DNA of 64,000 nucleotides from Siphonodentalium dalli (Eukaryota; Mollusca; Scaphopoda; Gadilida; Siphonodentaliidae), in assembly GCA_032622095.1 (NCBI GenBank), contig CP136064.1, forward strand, positions 264,597,863 through 264,661,862, written 5' to 3'. This document shows, one piece after another, positions 10,547 to 21,792 of the stretch. The notes under the pieces are model-generated. The model made no database searches. It worked only from the letters and a program-made list of their open reading frames with translations, and was not told where the DNA came from. The position numbers were made by a program, and so were the translations under genes. Each line of letters begins with the position of its first letter. Within the stretch, counting starts at the first letter, position 1.

Positions 10547-11105
10547 GGGCCGAAAAAAACTTGGGACTAGGATCCTCCTAGCCAAAAAATCATCAAGGTA
10601 GAAATAAATAAAATTTGCAGTATGCACTGATTTTTAATTTCCTCCAAACCTAATACCAAGGTTTCAGCTAGAAGGACAGTGGGTCCCTAGTACTCCCTAC
10701 CCTAGCTATCCCCAAAAACAATACTTCTCCAAAGACAAATTCAATCAACTGATAGTGCTTACATCGCACTAATAACACATTCCAGAATTGTGTGTTCCTA
10801 TCAGTACATGTTGGAAGTAGAATAAGTATATTTTATTTACCCCAGGTATTAATTTAGTCACAACATAGTACACTGTTGTAGTATCTTTTTTCTGGCTTTT
10901 TGCGGATGGGATCTGTTAACAGGTTGTTAGTTAATTGGGAGATCGCAGGAGCCGATAAGACTATTACATACAAGTATACCAATGAGACTAGACGTGCGAA
11001 TGTAACCCTTAGATAACCATTTTTCCGGATTTTGCAGTGGTGTGAAATATTTCACTGGGGTGTTCAGATGAAACAGATGAATCAAAGGATTAATCTTGTT
11101 CAATG
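10547..11105. other. Intron with repeat M copy 2
   Basis: Repeat M lies at 10843..11010. The remainder is unrecognised. Confidence 0.4.
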
Positions 11106-11195
11106 TACAGTAATGCCCTAAGTAATCGACTCCTTAACCACAGCAGAATTATGGGTAACTTGTGGGTAATTATGGGTAATTATGGCATTACTGTA
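11106..11195. mobile_element. F MITE, 90-bp internal deletion form
   Basis: It is TA-flanked with CAGTAATGCCCTAAGTAATC at left. The right side keeps only the terminal ATGGCATTACTG. The core is replaced by a short repeat of GGGTAAT. Confidence 0.75.
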
Positions 11196-11397
11196 GTTAT
11201 TTTCACAAATATTATACCCAATATTGCAACAAATAATTATTTGGCCAGAGCAATTTTATTAGTTGTTTTAGGAACATCAGGGAAATAGATCTTTTGATGG
11301 AGGGAAATTATTTTTTGTTAAAGCCCAGGCAGGCTTGATATACCAATTGGTGATTATTCCACATGATCCTCATGAATTAAAATCTCATATATTCACT

Positions 11398-11613
11398 TTA
11401 ACCCTTTCAGTTCCAAGTCCGATTTTTGTATCAACCCATATTTCCTTGATCATTTTTCAAATTTATTGATTGTAATAATGTGATACATTGATGGAAAGAG
11501 CTCTAAGAGCTCTTTCCATCAATGTATCACATTATTATAATCAATAAATTTGAAAAATGATCCAAGGAAATATGGGTTGATACAAAAATCGGACTTGGCA
11601 CTGAAAAGGTTAA
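11398..11613. mobile_element. C' MITE: near-perfect 215-bp palindrome
   Basis: TTAACCCTTTCAGTTCC starts and GGCACTGAAAAGGTTAA ends the element. The two halves pair through to AGAGCTC at the centre. It shares the GATTTTTGTATCAACCCATA block with family C, but has no A/B/C hairpin module. Confidence 0.85.
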
Positions 11614-12161
11614 ATCATTTTTTGTGAATAAAAATAAATAAAAACAACGCATTATTATCTCAATTATTCACATTTTCCCATGCTATTATGACTGATAGAA
11701 CAGTTTGATGAAAAGTCTTATACAAACTGAACACTATGGAGAACTATATTTTGGGAAAATTTCTTTTTTTTATGCATTTTCAGTAAAAAACATTGTTGGT
11801 GTGTTCGAAACCAACTGGGTGTCGCCTTATATAGTAAAGACAAATAGAATTTCTCATTGCCACACCTATTATCTTGCCAATATAGATGGACAAAAATGTA
11901 TCACTGAAAATATTAATTTAACAACATAAATTTAACATGGCAAAAGTTCCCCAAAACTAAAAGAAAACAATAGTGATATGTCCCAAAAGAGAGACAAAGT
12001 CAAATATCATAGTGGGTGGGGGTTTAATGCAGACAGATGACACTTTTTTTTTAAGGCAGCCCAAAATATCACCCACTTTAGCTGATCTCAGACATTGCAA
12101 GAAACCTATGTGGATAGGATGAGAAAATTATAATATAAGCACCTTCCTATAGCAAACACCA
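11614..12161. other. Intron, nothing recognised
   Basis: A plus open stretch at 11705..11929 shows no domain. Confidence 0.3.
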
Positions 12162-12545
12162 TTAACCCTTTACCCAACAAAACGGCCAAAAACGCCCAAA
12201 TAAAGCTTCAACAGCCTAACATATCTTCGGTCTGTCTCAATAGAACCATACAAATATGGATATCATTGGAACCAGCTCATTGACCACATTGTGATGGTTA
12301 CAGTTATTCCCTGTGCCAATGCATTCTCTTATATATGCGAGTCGACCATAGGTCGCCTCGCATATATAAGAGAATGCATTGGCCTAACAATTTTTAACAA
12401 TTTTTCTACATTCTTTGACAATTTTATCATTTTTAATATGTGTTAAGCCAATGCATTCTCTTATATATGCGAGGCGACCTATGGTCGACTCGCATATATA
12501 AGAGAATGCATTAGCACAGGGCCGTTCTGTTGGGTAAAGGGTTAA
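12162..12545 (-). mobile_element. A MITE copy 2
   Basis: Opposite orientation to copy 1 (long side first). TTAA is intact on both sides. The long side has AACGCC in place of the second ACCGGCC. The last hairpin has one mismatch (CATTAGC). Confidence 0.9.
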
Positions 12546-12944
12546 GACCGACTACACACTGACATCAGCACATCTTCTACTTCAATAGATGCAGCTAAAT
12601 GTGCAGATTAGATAATACTATAGATAGCATAATGGCTGCCCCACAGGTACTAGATATTCAATGGTGAAACATCTCAATAAATGAATAATTTTCACATTTC
12701 ACAACAAGAGTGAAATTAGTCTTCCCCTAAATTGCCCTAAGTGGGATAAATCTGATAATCGAGACTGATATAGTATGACAGGCATGCAGCGTTACTTGGC
12801 AAGAGTGAATTTAATGACTGCAAACCATTAATGCATAATCGAAATTTTAATCTTCAGGTACCTAGAATAAGAATTTCACACCCTGTGAAGACATTCAGTC
12901 TTTCATCTTATTGATTAAGAATTACTTCACATCCGACACATGAG

Positions 12945-13085
12945 TACAGTAATGCCCTAAATAATCGACTCCTTAGCCACAGCAGAATTATGGGTAATTT
13001 TTCAGGATTTAGTTAGACTAAATCCTGAAAAATTACCCATAATTCTGCTGTGGTTAAGAAGTCGATTATTTAGGGCATTACTTTA
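12945..13085. mobile_element. F MITE, core-deleted
   Basis: The arms run from CAGTAATGCCC to TTCAGGATTTAG and fold back directly, so the CGGAAATATGG to AAGCTCTC tip is missing. The right end is ACTTTA in place of ACTGTA. Confidence 0.8.
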
Positions 13086-13404
13086 TGTCATCAAGAAATA
13101 ACTCTTATTTTTGCTCACGATACGATATATGCGATTTGAAATTCACTTTAGACTTAAAAAATTATTGAAATATTAACCTGCAGTGCCTGAACAGCCTGGA
13201 ATAATGATAATTCCCATTCCATGTCTTAGTTTATATAGTCACACTGAACCAATTGAATTTATACTTAGCTTTAGTTGGACACTGGTGTGGAATGCTAGGT
13301 TTACTTCTCACAGCTACTAAGGAACTATACATTTTATGTTGTCATCAAAATGTGGGAAAAGGTACATTGCGATTAATCTGTTAAAATTTATTACACGATT
13401 AATC

Positions 13405-13570
13405 GTAACACCCTGACCTTGAATGGTCATTTTGTCACATTCAAGGCTATTCATGACTCTTGCACCTACTTTAATATCAAATTCAAGCGTTTTCAAGTAG
13501 TATAGGGGTCGAAATTCAAGGGTTTTCAAGGATGTATATACTCGAAAATCAAGGGTTTTCAAGGACACTG
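13405..13570 (-). repeat. Repeat S fragment (CAAGGGTTTTCAAGG type)
   Basis: Two units of AAATCAAGGGTTTTCAAGG follow related CAAGCGTTTTCAAG words. They resemble the interior of the complete S element at 44443..44841. Ends are missing. Confidence 0.45.
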
Positions 13571-13990
13571 GGTTACCATTGATCATATTACCTCAAACAG
13601 TATAGTACTTACTATATATGTAACAGTAGTCAATAGCAAGTATTTGTGAATACAAGATGCAATCAGAATTTTATGAGTAGAGATAAACAGGAATACTACA
13701 TACTGTATTATATTAGCAGCATTAAAACAATATTTTGTTTGTTTCTCTAGAGTTATGAATAAATTCAATATGTAACTATCTCTTTCAATTTATTTATCAC
13801 AACAATTATCAAATATGCTCACTTTAGTAAAAGTAAGTAGAGTGGAGGCAAAGTTTCCAGTCAGGGTACCCCATAATATGAAGATAATTGGATAATAGAT
13901 TGCCAATTTGCTGGGCTTTTCTCTACCCATATATTTCTGACTACATTATCATACTAGGTATGAACTACTGATACCCCCCCCCCCCTTTAG

Positions 13991-14115
13991 TGAACAAACA
14001 TACCGGTAGTTATGGTGTAGCCCGGTAGTTATGGTGTAGCAAGATAGAGTTGCAATTCAACTGCCAAAGGTTGAAGTGGAACTCCATCTGGCTACACCAT
14101 AACTATGTTTGTTCA
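13991..14115. mobile_element. Short foldback P, 125 bp
   Basis: TGAACAAACATA and TATGTTTGTTCA end the element. The inner arms share AGTTATGGTGTAGC and its complement. The left arm holds a 19-bp direct duplication of CCGGTAGTTATGGTGTAG. A poly-C run abuts the left side. Confidence 0.65.
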
Positions 14116-14589
14116 ATCATTGGTGGCCTTCCTGTGTTTGCTGCTATTAATGTGCTCACCCATGTTTCCAACATTGATTTCCCTCATGTATATCTTGCAT
14201 CTCGCGGCATGAACATTTGAGGAAATCTCCTGTAGCCATGCACTATAATCTGCTTGTGTTTTCTGTCGAGATTGCATGGAACCTACATTGTCTGCGTTTT
14301 GACATTTTATTGTATTTAAATTATCGCCTATTTAGTTTTTTTTTTTACATTCTGAACAGACGATGCAGTTGGCAAATCAAAATCATCAGTATCGAGCGTG
14401 AAACAGGCCGCCGGACTCTCCGCCAATCACTTGCGCCATTACGAATCCCATTAGGTCGAACAGCAATTCCGGTTGCTATTTATAATTACGGAGTTTCCAT
14501 GCAGTAGGAGATTCCCTGACAGAACAAATTTAATTTCCCGGAATCCGATAATCACCAAATAATGTTACTTCTCTGGGGCAGGGACAGGG
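14116..14589. other. Intron, nothing recognised
   Basis: A plus open frame at 14217..14507 has no domain. Confidence 0.3.
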
Positions 14590-14735
14590 AAATTCAAGTA
14601 TATATTTAGAGGCAGGGGCGCTATTTAAGTACATGCTGGTGGGTGGCATGCAATTCAAGGGTATTCAAGGCTCTGGAAAAATAATTTTCAAATTCAAGTA
14701 CGTTCAAATATATTCAAGTACCCGCGGGAACCCTG
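14590..14735 (-). repeat. Repeat S fragment with CAGGGTTCCC end
   Basis: On the minus strand it begins CAGGGTTCCCGCGGGTACTT and continues with TTGAATATATTTGAA words, like the S element ends. The other end is lost. Confidence 0.5.
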
Positions 14736-14859
14736 CTATTCTAGGCCGGCTTTCATGGCTCAACTGGAAACCTGCAATAGCAGCATATCATTCCCAAAAA
14801 GTTTCACCCAATTAAAAAATAATTTAATTCCATCGTGTGCTGTGATTTTGCGAAAACTA

Positions 14860-15221
14860 CATTGGCCTAACAATATTTACATTGACCTTGTAAGCCAGTG
14901 CATTCTCTTATATATATGAGGCTCCCTGTGGGAGACTCGCATATATTAGACAATGCACTGGCACATGATCTTTAACCCTTTACCCAACAGAAGGGCCCTG
15001 TGCCAATGCATTCTCTTATATATGCGAGTCTCCCAGAATGCATTGGCCTAACAATATTTACATTGACCTTGTAAGCCAGTGCATTCTCTTATATATATGA
15101 GGCTCCCTGTGGGAGACTCACATATATTAGACAATGCACTGGCACATGATCTTTAACCCTTTACCCAACAGAAGGGCCCTGTGCCAATGCATTCTCTTAT
15201 ATATGCGAGTCGACCATAGGT
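14860..15221. repeat. 181-bp tandem duplication across the B/A junction
   Basis: CATTGGCCTAACAATATTTA recurs at 14860 and 15041, and each unit runs through the B hairpin, TTAA and the first part of A. The first unit (A fragment 14972..15030) breaks within the hairpin at GCGAGTC, where A and B arms are the same. Unequal exchange or template switching between arms explains it. Confidence 0.8.
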
Positions 15222-15552
15222 CGCCTCGCATATATAAGAGAATGCATTGGCTTAACACATTAAAAATTATAAAATTGTTAAAGAATGTAAGAAAAAATGG
15301 TAAAAAGTGTTAAAAAAAGATTTTTTTTAGGCCAATGCATTCTCTTATATATGCGAGGCGACCTATGGTCGACTCGCATATATAAGAGAATGCATTGGCA
15401 CAGGGCATAACTGTAACTATCACAATGTGGTCAAGGAGCCGGTTCGAATGATATCCATATTTGTATGGTTCTATTGAGACAAACCGAAGATATTTTAGGC
15501 TGTTGAAGCTTTATTTGGCCGGTTTTGGCCGGTTTGTTGGGTAAAGGGTTAA
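15153..15552 (+). mobile_element. A MITE copy 3, nested in B
   Basis: Complete, with intact ends and TTAA on both sides derived from the B interior. The long side has AAACCGAAG in place of AGACCGAAG. Confidence 0.9.
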
Positions 15553-15589
15553 TGCTGCACCAGCATGGCTCCTGTCATGAAAGTGTTAA

Positions 15590-16284
15590 AATTAATTTCA
15601 TTCAATCATGTGCTGTAATTAAAACCAAACCTGAAATGTCTTATTAAGCAATGGATATGGTTCATAATCATAGAGAATAAAATTCAACTGTCAAAATAGG
15701 CAATTTAATGTAAAATTAATGATGGATGGAATTATGACATAAATCAGAAGTTGTGCATGAGTAACTACCTAAGCATTCAAGTCCCAGCAGCAAGTCTAAA
15801 AATATCAAAAAAATTACTTGTACTGAGATTCGATGAACCCTTCCCGAATATACAGAAAGAAAGTCAACCTTTATGTGCCAAAAGAATTCCTGATGATTAA
15901 CGAGGAGATATGCCACATCCAAGGAGTACATGCTGGGTTCACAAATGATAGTAATTCACAGTGAAAGATATCAAATCCACCCACTTCCAAAAGACTGTAC
16001 TCATCATGAGGAACTGAGTCTGCCAAATAAATTTATTAACTCATTAAGAGACCCCATAGGAAGTGAGCCAAAAGATGATCTGGCACAATCCTGGTCCCAA
16101 TGGACTAGTGCATGATGGAATAAACAAAATGTATGCAAACAAAATATGTACACATGTAGCTATAATGCAGTCCATTTCATCATGATTTCTGGCAGAGTAG
16201 ATAGAGCATAGCTGCTATTTTAGTCATTGACTGTTTTTCTGGTACACAAGTCAGCTGTTATACTGCAGAAGTCGAGAATTACCC
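15590..16284. other. Intron, nothing recognised
   Basis: ATCATGTGCTGTAATT at 15605 resembles ATCGTGTGCTGTGATT at 14830, suggesting that the flank was duplicated around the B copy. Opposed open frames near 15716..16115 have no domain. Confidence 0.35.
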
Positions 16285-16478
16285 ATCTGTGTTACCCTCT
16301 TTTTAGGGTATGTGTTAGATGGAATTATTGTGTTTGTAGTATAGGCAGTCTGTGTTACCCTCTTTTTAGGGTATGTGTTAGATGGAATGATTGTGTTTGT
16401 AGTATAGGCAGTCTGTATTACCCTCTGTTTAGGGTATGTGTTAGAAGGAATGATTTGTTTTTGAGGTATAGGCAGAGA
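16285..16478 (+). repeat. 63-bp minisatellite, about three units
   Basis: TTACCCTCTTTTTAGGGTAT recurs at 63-bp spacing (16292, 16355, 16418), followed each time by GTGTTAGA and GGAATGATT. Each unit contains a small inverted repeat (ACCCT/AGGGT). The overlapping open frames on both strands are by-products. Confidence 0.85.
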
Positions 16479-16549
16479 GTACTGTACCACAAAATTTTAA
16501 ATAGGCCAGTGCTAGTAATTGTATGGACACAGATACAATTCCTGAGGAA

Positions 16550-16700
16550 CAAACCTTGAAATAGTGTGCCTGTCATTTGCAGAATGAGGTCCCCAGAGGG
16601 TGAATTTAGTGATACTACCCTGCATAGCAGGCTAGCATCACTAAATTCACCCTCTGGGGACCTCATTCTACAAATGACAAGCACACTATTTCAAGGCTTG
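16550..16700. mobile_element. G element, short palindromic form with exact target duplication
   Basis: CAAACCTTGAAATAG and CTATTTCAAGGCTTG bound a 151-bp palindrome built from CAGAATGAGGTCCCCAGAGG. CTGAGGAA lies on both sides (16542..16549 and 16701..16708). The 8-bp duplication and CAAG-type ends point to hAT. Confidence 0.85.
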
Positions 16701-17165
16701 CTGAGGAAGTGCATTGTGCTGTTCTAATAATGGTAGATCCATTCTATGTCAAGGCCTGATGATCCCATGTTCAGACTGATAGGCAGCTAAATTTGAAAAA
16801 AGCCAATATCACTGGCAGAAATCTTCAGACCAAACCATGATGCAAATTAGTTTTTATCTTGAATCAACTGGCCACAGCATGCTACAGTATGAAATTTTGG
16901 AGGAAGTGCATTGTGCTGTCTTAAAAATCATGGTACATCCATTCTATGTCAACTATTGAATCCATATTCAGACTAATATGCAGATAAATACTGGGTGAAA
17001 AGGCTTCCTTTTATGAATGACCCTGTAGTTGAGGTGTTAGTGCATGTATGCCATCATCACAGTCTGGGTCAGGCAAGCTTGTTACGGGTTCGAACCTCTT
17101 CCATGAGCAAAACAATCTAGACCGATTTTCAAGCTTGATCTGAGTTGAGGGACATCTCAATATGC
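16701..17165 (+). repeat. Dispersed repeat N with an internal duplication
   Basis: GGAAGTGCATTGTGCTGT recurs at about 16705 and 16911, each followed by CCATTCTATGTCAA and TTCAGACTRAT. The second half matches the minus strand of 37050..37680, where an A element is inserted. Confidence 0.65.
17022..17110 (+). repeat. Possible tRNA-derived SINE head
   Basis: GTAGTTGAGGTGTTAGTGC resembles a pol III A box in a D-arm context, and ACGGGTTCGAACCTC 60 bp further is a good B box. It does not fold as an intact tRNA, so I read it as SINE-derived. Confidence 0.4.
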
Positions 17166-17342
17166 TTACGATTGACACATGCCCAGCCTAGGCTTCTCAA
17201 CGGTACCATGCAGTACCGCTCCCGGAACCATCGGTTCTTGGACAATTTTCACGGTATCGATACTGAGTGTTAGGCACTCAAATTAGTAGAATATACATAT
17301 GTGTGTAAGCGATGGATAATTTCATTTAGATGTTAATTTAGA

Positions 17343-17421
17343 CGTCATTTGCAGAATGAGATCCAGCCTTGCAGGATAACATCACTAAATTCACCCCCTG
17401 GGAACTCATTCTGTACACTAT
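17343..17421. mobile_element. G element fragment
   Basis: TCATTTGCAGAATGAGATCC and CTAAATTCACCCCCTGG remain; the ends are worn. Confidence 0.6.
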
Positions 17422-17459
17422 ATGCAGGCTTGTTTCCATTCTAAATACTCATTGGCAAG

Positions 17460-17676
17460 TACAGTAATGCCCTAATTAATCGACCTCTTAACCAAAGCAG
17501 AATTATGGGTAACTTTTCAGGATTTAGTCAGAAATATGGCTTGTTGCTATTCATCGGAAAGCTCTCCCCGAGACCTTTCCGATGAATGGCAACCAGCCAT
17601 ATTTCTGACTAAATCCTGAAAAGTTACCCATAATTCTGCTGTGGTTAAGAAGTTGATTAATTAGGGCATTACTGTA
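17460..17676. mobile_element. F MITE, complete (ATTAATC subtype)
   Basis: Full-length TA-flanked palindrome with CAGTAATGCCCTAATTAATC end and the GGAAAGCTCTCCCC centre. Confidence 0.9.
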
Positions 17677-18021
17677 GTTAAATAATACAACATTTCAATC
17701 TAGAGTTTTATAACTGAATGGGAGAGATGGACTGTCGTCCGGTGCATACCCCCTTGTGGCATACCGCAGTGCGGGCATATCTATAACCTGTGACTGATAT
17801 ACTAAGACAGATATGGACCCAAAATCAGCATTTTCATATAAACAAAGATAAATAACTATAGAACGAAGAACCAAAACAAAACGGTTGATAACACCATTGA
17901 ATGTCCTCATAATGAATATCCATACCAAATTTCATTGAGATCCGAAAATTACTGTTCAAGTTATGGCCTGAAGAGACATCGGACAGACCAAAAAGACAAC
18001 ATTTCCAGATAAACAAAGATG

Positions 18022-19896
18022 AACAAGAGGTGTGCACTCGAGTTCTAGCATACCCCCACCGTGGCAAATTCAACCCACATTATCAGTAAACTCAACCAAA
18101 AAGATTTTTAACTTTAAAGAAAAATTCGGACTAATAATATCGATATGGTGTCACAAGAAGCTTGTACAGAAAAAATTATTCAAATCGGTTCATATTTGTT
18201 AAAGTTATTAAGTCAGACAGAATTTTCTAAGTCAAAATAAGTCGAAAATGAGGTGTAATTAGAGCTGGGACGGTTATGGGTTTTTCGTGACCGGTTATGA
18301 ACGGCAAAAAACCGCGATTAACGGTTAAACACATATTATAGGTACTATTATGGGTGGGTAAGCCCAGTATGCAGAACGGCGATGATTGTGATGCTCACTG
18401 ACATGGTAAGTTTGAGAACGGCTCCTGCCCATTATACAAAGAAGTTGTCACCCATGACACACATAATCACATATCTAATTAATTACTGTATACACCCCGT
18501 CAGTAAGCCCAGGGGGCACGTGCACGTTTTTGTCCAAAAAGTGGGTACTGCATGGGCTTACTCACGGGGATCCCCCCGTGCAAAATCTCAGTTAGCCTTG
18601 AGATGCTGGTTTACCATCGTATTTTATACTGATACCAAGAGTAGTTGCGTTATATAAAGAGAATGATGCGTTTTATTAAGATAAAATCATATAATAATAA
18701 CAAGATACAGATGTCGACAGGTAAAACAAAAAATACAATTTATACGTTGTAAACACGCGTATGGAACGGTTAATAGCGCACATAAATAGCACAAAGTTCA
18801 AACAACAAAGTTCAGAAGACGACAAGTCCATCGTCGTCGAAACCATCGAACTCCAGGTCGTCGTCAGAATCTTCCTCGAAGAAGAAGAAAAAATTTATGA
18901 ATTTCGCGGTAATCGACGAAACGTATTATGTACGTTCTGCAACAAGAACAATAACTCTATAAATTCGAGGTGGATTAATATTCGAATGGAAAAACTCATT
19001 ATCTGATACTATTTTAAATGTAATGGTTCAAAAATGATTTAATATAAATATTAGCTGCTCTGATATATATATTGCCTCATGTTAAAATGAAATAATCCAA
19101 GATTAATTAACGGCAATTGAGCCACAAAGATTGTAAACGAATTAACACCAGAGAACGTGGCAACTTTTACAAGTATATCATAGAAAGCAGGACTGCTCGT
19201 GGAAATTATTGGGCTCAATTTATATTTTCTTGGGATCAATTTGAAAACACAATAGTTGTGTAGTTGTGTAATGAGTTCACACCCAAATTTAGCCTTCAAA
19301 GAGCCGACACACCGCGTTTGATGTTGTTCCGTCAATCTCGGATTCATTTTAATTGACGGAGACAGATTAACCCTCTTATAGCCAGTTATAGCTGACCATC
19401 ACAGTGATCATACACTATAATAGTGATGTTACGGTTAACCGACCACGGCAAATCCGTGACCGGTCACGGCCATAGTTGGTGGTTAACCGGTTAACCGCAT
19501 AACCGTCCCAGCTCTAGGTGTAATATTACGAAAAACAGTCTGAGCCAATCTCTAGCCGCATCACGTAGAGAGGGTATTGTGAGAAGCATGTATACCAAAA
19601 ATTATTGAAATCGGTTCATATTTGTTAAAGTTATTAAGTCGGAAAGAATTTTCTAAGTCAAAATAAGTCGAAAAAGAGGCGTAACTTGAAAAAAAAAAAG
19701 TCGGACCGAACCGCAATTATCATCATGCGGAGAGACCATCCTAAGCAGATTGCATACAAAAAATTATTGAAATCGGTTCATAGTTGTTCGAGTTATGAGG
19801 TTGGACGGACGGACGGACAAACGGACGGAGAAAGCGTGACGGACGGACGCAGTCAAAACAGTATACCCCCCATTTTCTTCGAAAGTGGGGGTATAA
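18022..19896 (+). repeat. Family H repeat, split by hAT
   Basis: AACAAGAGGTGTGCACTCGA head, two ATCGGTTCATA subunits, CGGA run and GTGGGGGTATAATAA end, matching 1..532. The hAT element at 18260..19516 separates the halves. Confidence 0.8.
18260..19516. mobile_element. hAT element, 1257 bp, with exact 8-bp target duplication
   Basis: The ends are TAGAGCTGGGACGGTTATG and, inverted, TAGAGCTGGGACGGTTATGC. GGTGTAAT stands on both sides (18252..18259, 19517..19524), and the empty site exists once at 156..163. Subterminal GACCGGTTA words repeat. On the minus strand near 18816..18905 a short frame encodes an acidic tail (EEDSDDDLEFDGFDDD) before a stop, and 19051..19347 has a 98-codon open stretch. 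These may be transposase remnants, but no DDE or BED signature is visible. Confidence 0.85.
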
Positions 19897-20116
19897 TAAC
19901 TCTAGAATGGAAAACCGGATCAGAACGATGGAACCCTCTATTTAATGTCCTCATAGTAGTGAACATCCATACAAAACTTCATTGAGATCCGAGCACTGCT
20001 GTTCAAGTTATGACATGAACAGACATCGGACGGACGTATGGACAGACGTCCACACAGACGGATGGACAGGTGAAAAACAGTATACCCCCCTTTTTTTTTT
20101 TAAAGGGGGTATAAAA

Positions 20117-21529
20117 ACATTCCAAGCAGAATCTGTCACTAAATCTAAATAATAGACAAGTAAACTCAAATTACAAATTTGAAAACCGCCAATATGCTAA
20201 GACCAAACCATGATGCAAACTTAGATTGTATCTCCAGTTTTAAACGTATACATAAAATTTGAATTCGTTCATCGAAACTAAAGTAAAGTTGTCATGTGCA
20301 AATACAGTAGCCTGGCAGACAATGGAGAATGGAGAACAGACAACATTGTTCCTAACAGAATAACTTTCTCAATGTGGCGTATAAAAATGTATCATTCTAA
20401 TCAACCTTACAGATACTGGACAGGCCTAAGATTTATATATGCAAATGAAATTAATAAATCAATTGAAACTTGTATCCACTAAAAAAGAGACAACTCATTT
20501 AATACCTGAATAAACAAAGTGGCAGTGAGAATGATTTTAATTTGATATTTATGTGACACAGGGAAACTAGGCCATGACTCTTGATTAACATTAACGTGTG
20601 AGGCCAGTATTATGAAGAAGTCAGGTGGTAAGTACCGAAGATGTCTCGAGGAAATGCAACAATGCGTTTTATAGCATTTTATGTTCATTGACAAATTATT
20701 GTATAAACGATAAAATAGCTATGCAGCACAGGTATGAATACCTATGTATCTGTCACTCCTGCATAGAAAGAAGTGATTTATGCCCTGAGATTTATAACTG
20801 GTATAAATGACATGCCCAAGGGTGGAGAACGACATTATAGTGCAATGTCTGATGTCTATATCAGCCAGTCTGAATGGCTTCATATGTACAAGGTTAAATC
20901 CAGTCACAAGCTGCTTGAATACACAGGAAATATTTGACATAGTATTACACAATGTGCCCAGAGAAATTTAATAGCAGTGAAAATTTATATTACTCTCCAC
21001 AGTAGACAGTACAAAAGTTTTATTTGAAAAATAAGAATATAATTTACAGCGGCTGGGGGTCTTATTACAAGCTTGTGGTTTTAAACCCTGTCAGACAGAT
21101 TCAAGACATATTTCATTATTTTATCATCTTGGAATGAAAAGAGAAACAGACTGTATGTAATAATATGATAATATGCAAGGCATAATATAGATCATGCAAG
21201 TATATGAATGTCCCTTGTTGTAGTAATTGAAGCCTGTCTGCGGTTATAGGTCTAGTCCACGGGTGAGGCAAAATCAGTTGTCCGGAGATGACATGACAAG
21301 TGCAGCCTTGTCGGGATCTAATATATGAACCTATCTATTTCTAACAATAATGACTTAGGAATTCATGTGATTTTTTCCCGAAAAAGTGTAGTTGTTGAAA
21401 ATGTCATTGACACAGTATACTGTAAATTATGTGTGACATCACAAGTACACATGCCACCCGGCCATTACCTATACAAGACCTGAGTTGAAATTCGTTAAGG
21501 TGTCTAATAGTAACACAATACCGGTACTA
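20117..21529. other. Intron, nothing recognised
   Basis: GACCAAACCATGATGCAAA at 20201 also occurs at 16831 and marks an old repeat N relative. The remainder is unrecognised; short open stretches on both strands lack domains. Confidence 0.35.
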
Positions 21530-21792
21530 TTAACCCTTCCATGACTGGAGCTTTCTGAAATTTTGCGAAAAACCCTGTGCCAATGAATTCTGTTATATAT
21601 GTGAGTTCCCATAGGGAGCCTCGCATATATATGATAATGCATTGGCCTAACAATATTTAGCTTGACCTTGTAAGCCAGTGCATTCTCTTATTTATGTGAG
21701 GCTCCCTATGGGAGACTCGCATACATAAAAGAATGCACTGGCACATGATAATTAATGCTGCACCAGTGCAGTGCCCATCATGAAAGGGTTAA
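21530..21792 (-). mobile_element. B MITE copy 5
   Basis: TTAACCCTTCCATGACTGGAG opens and CATCATGAAAGGGTTAA closes it. Both hairpins are present with GTTCCCATAGGGAGC-type loops. Confidence 0.85.

Larger units (their letters stand above)
14846..15589 (-). mobile_element. B MITE copy 4, carrying an A insertion
   Basis: B in reverse orientation: TTTTGCGAAAAC, then the distal hairpin with a GCTCCCTGTGGGAG loop, then GATCTTTAA. It resumes after A with TTAATGCTGCACCAGC and ends TCATGAAAGTGTTAA. A sits at the internal TTAA that other B copies keep as GCATTAAAGATC. The first hairpin of B is deleted. Confidence 0.75.
17720..20116 (+). repeat. CGGA-tailed repeat interrupted by a second family H copy
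   Basis: The outer element has two subunits on TTCATTGAGATCCGA and CTGTTCAAGTTATG (17840..18000 and 19898..20040), then GGACGGACG words and a terminal ATACCCCCC/GGGGGTAT hairpin at 20085..20113. The second subunit is split after AAACAAAGATGAA by the H copy at 18022..19896. The first subunit shows the uninterrupted form. Confidence 0.6.

Noticed and set aside
10199-10627. 142-codon minus frame
   Set aside because: Overlaps the arm of foldback O; no domain.
17022-17110. Functional tRNA gene
   Set aside because: A and B box words exist, but acceptor and anticodon stems do not pair; treated as SINE-derived.
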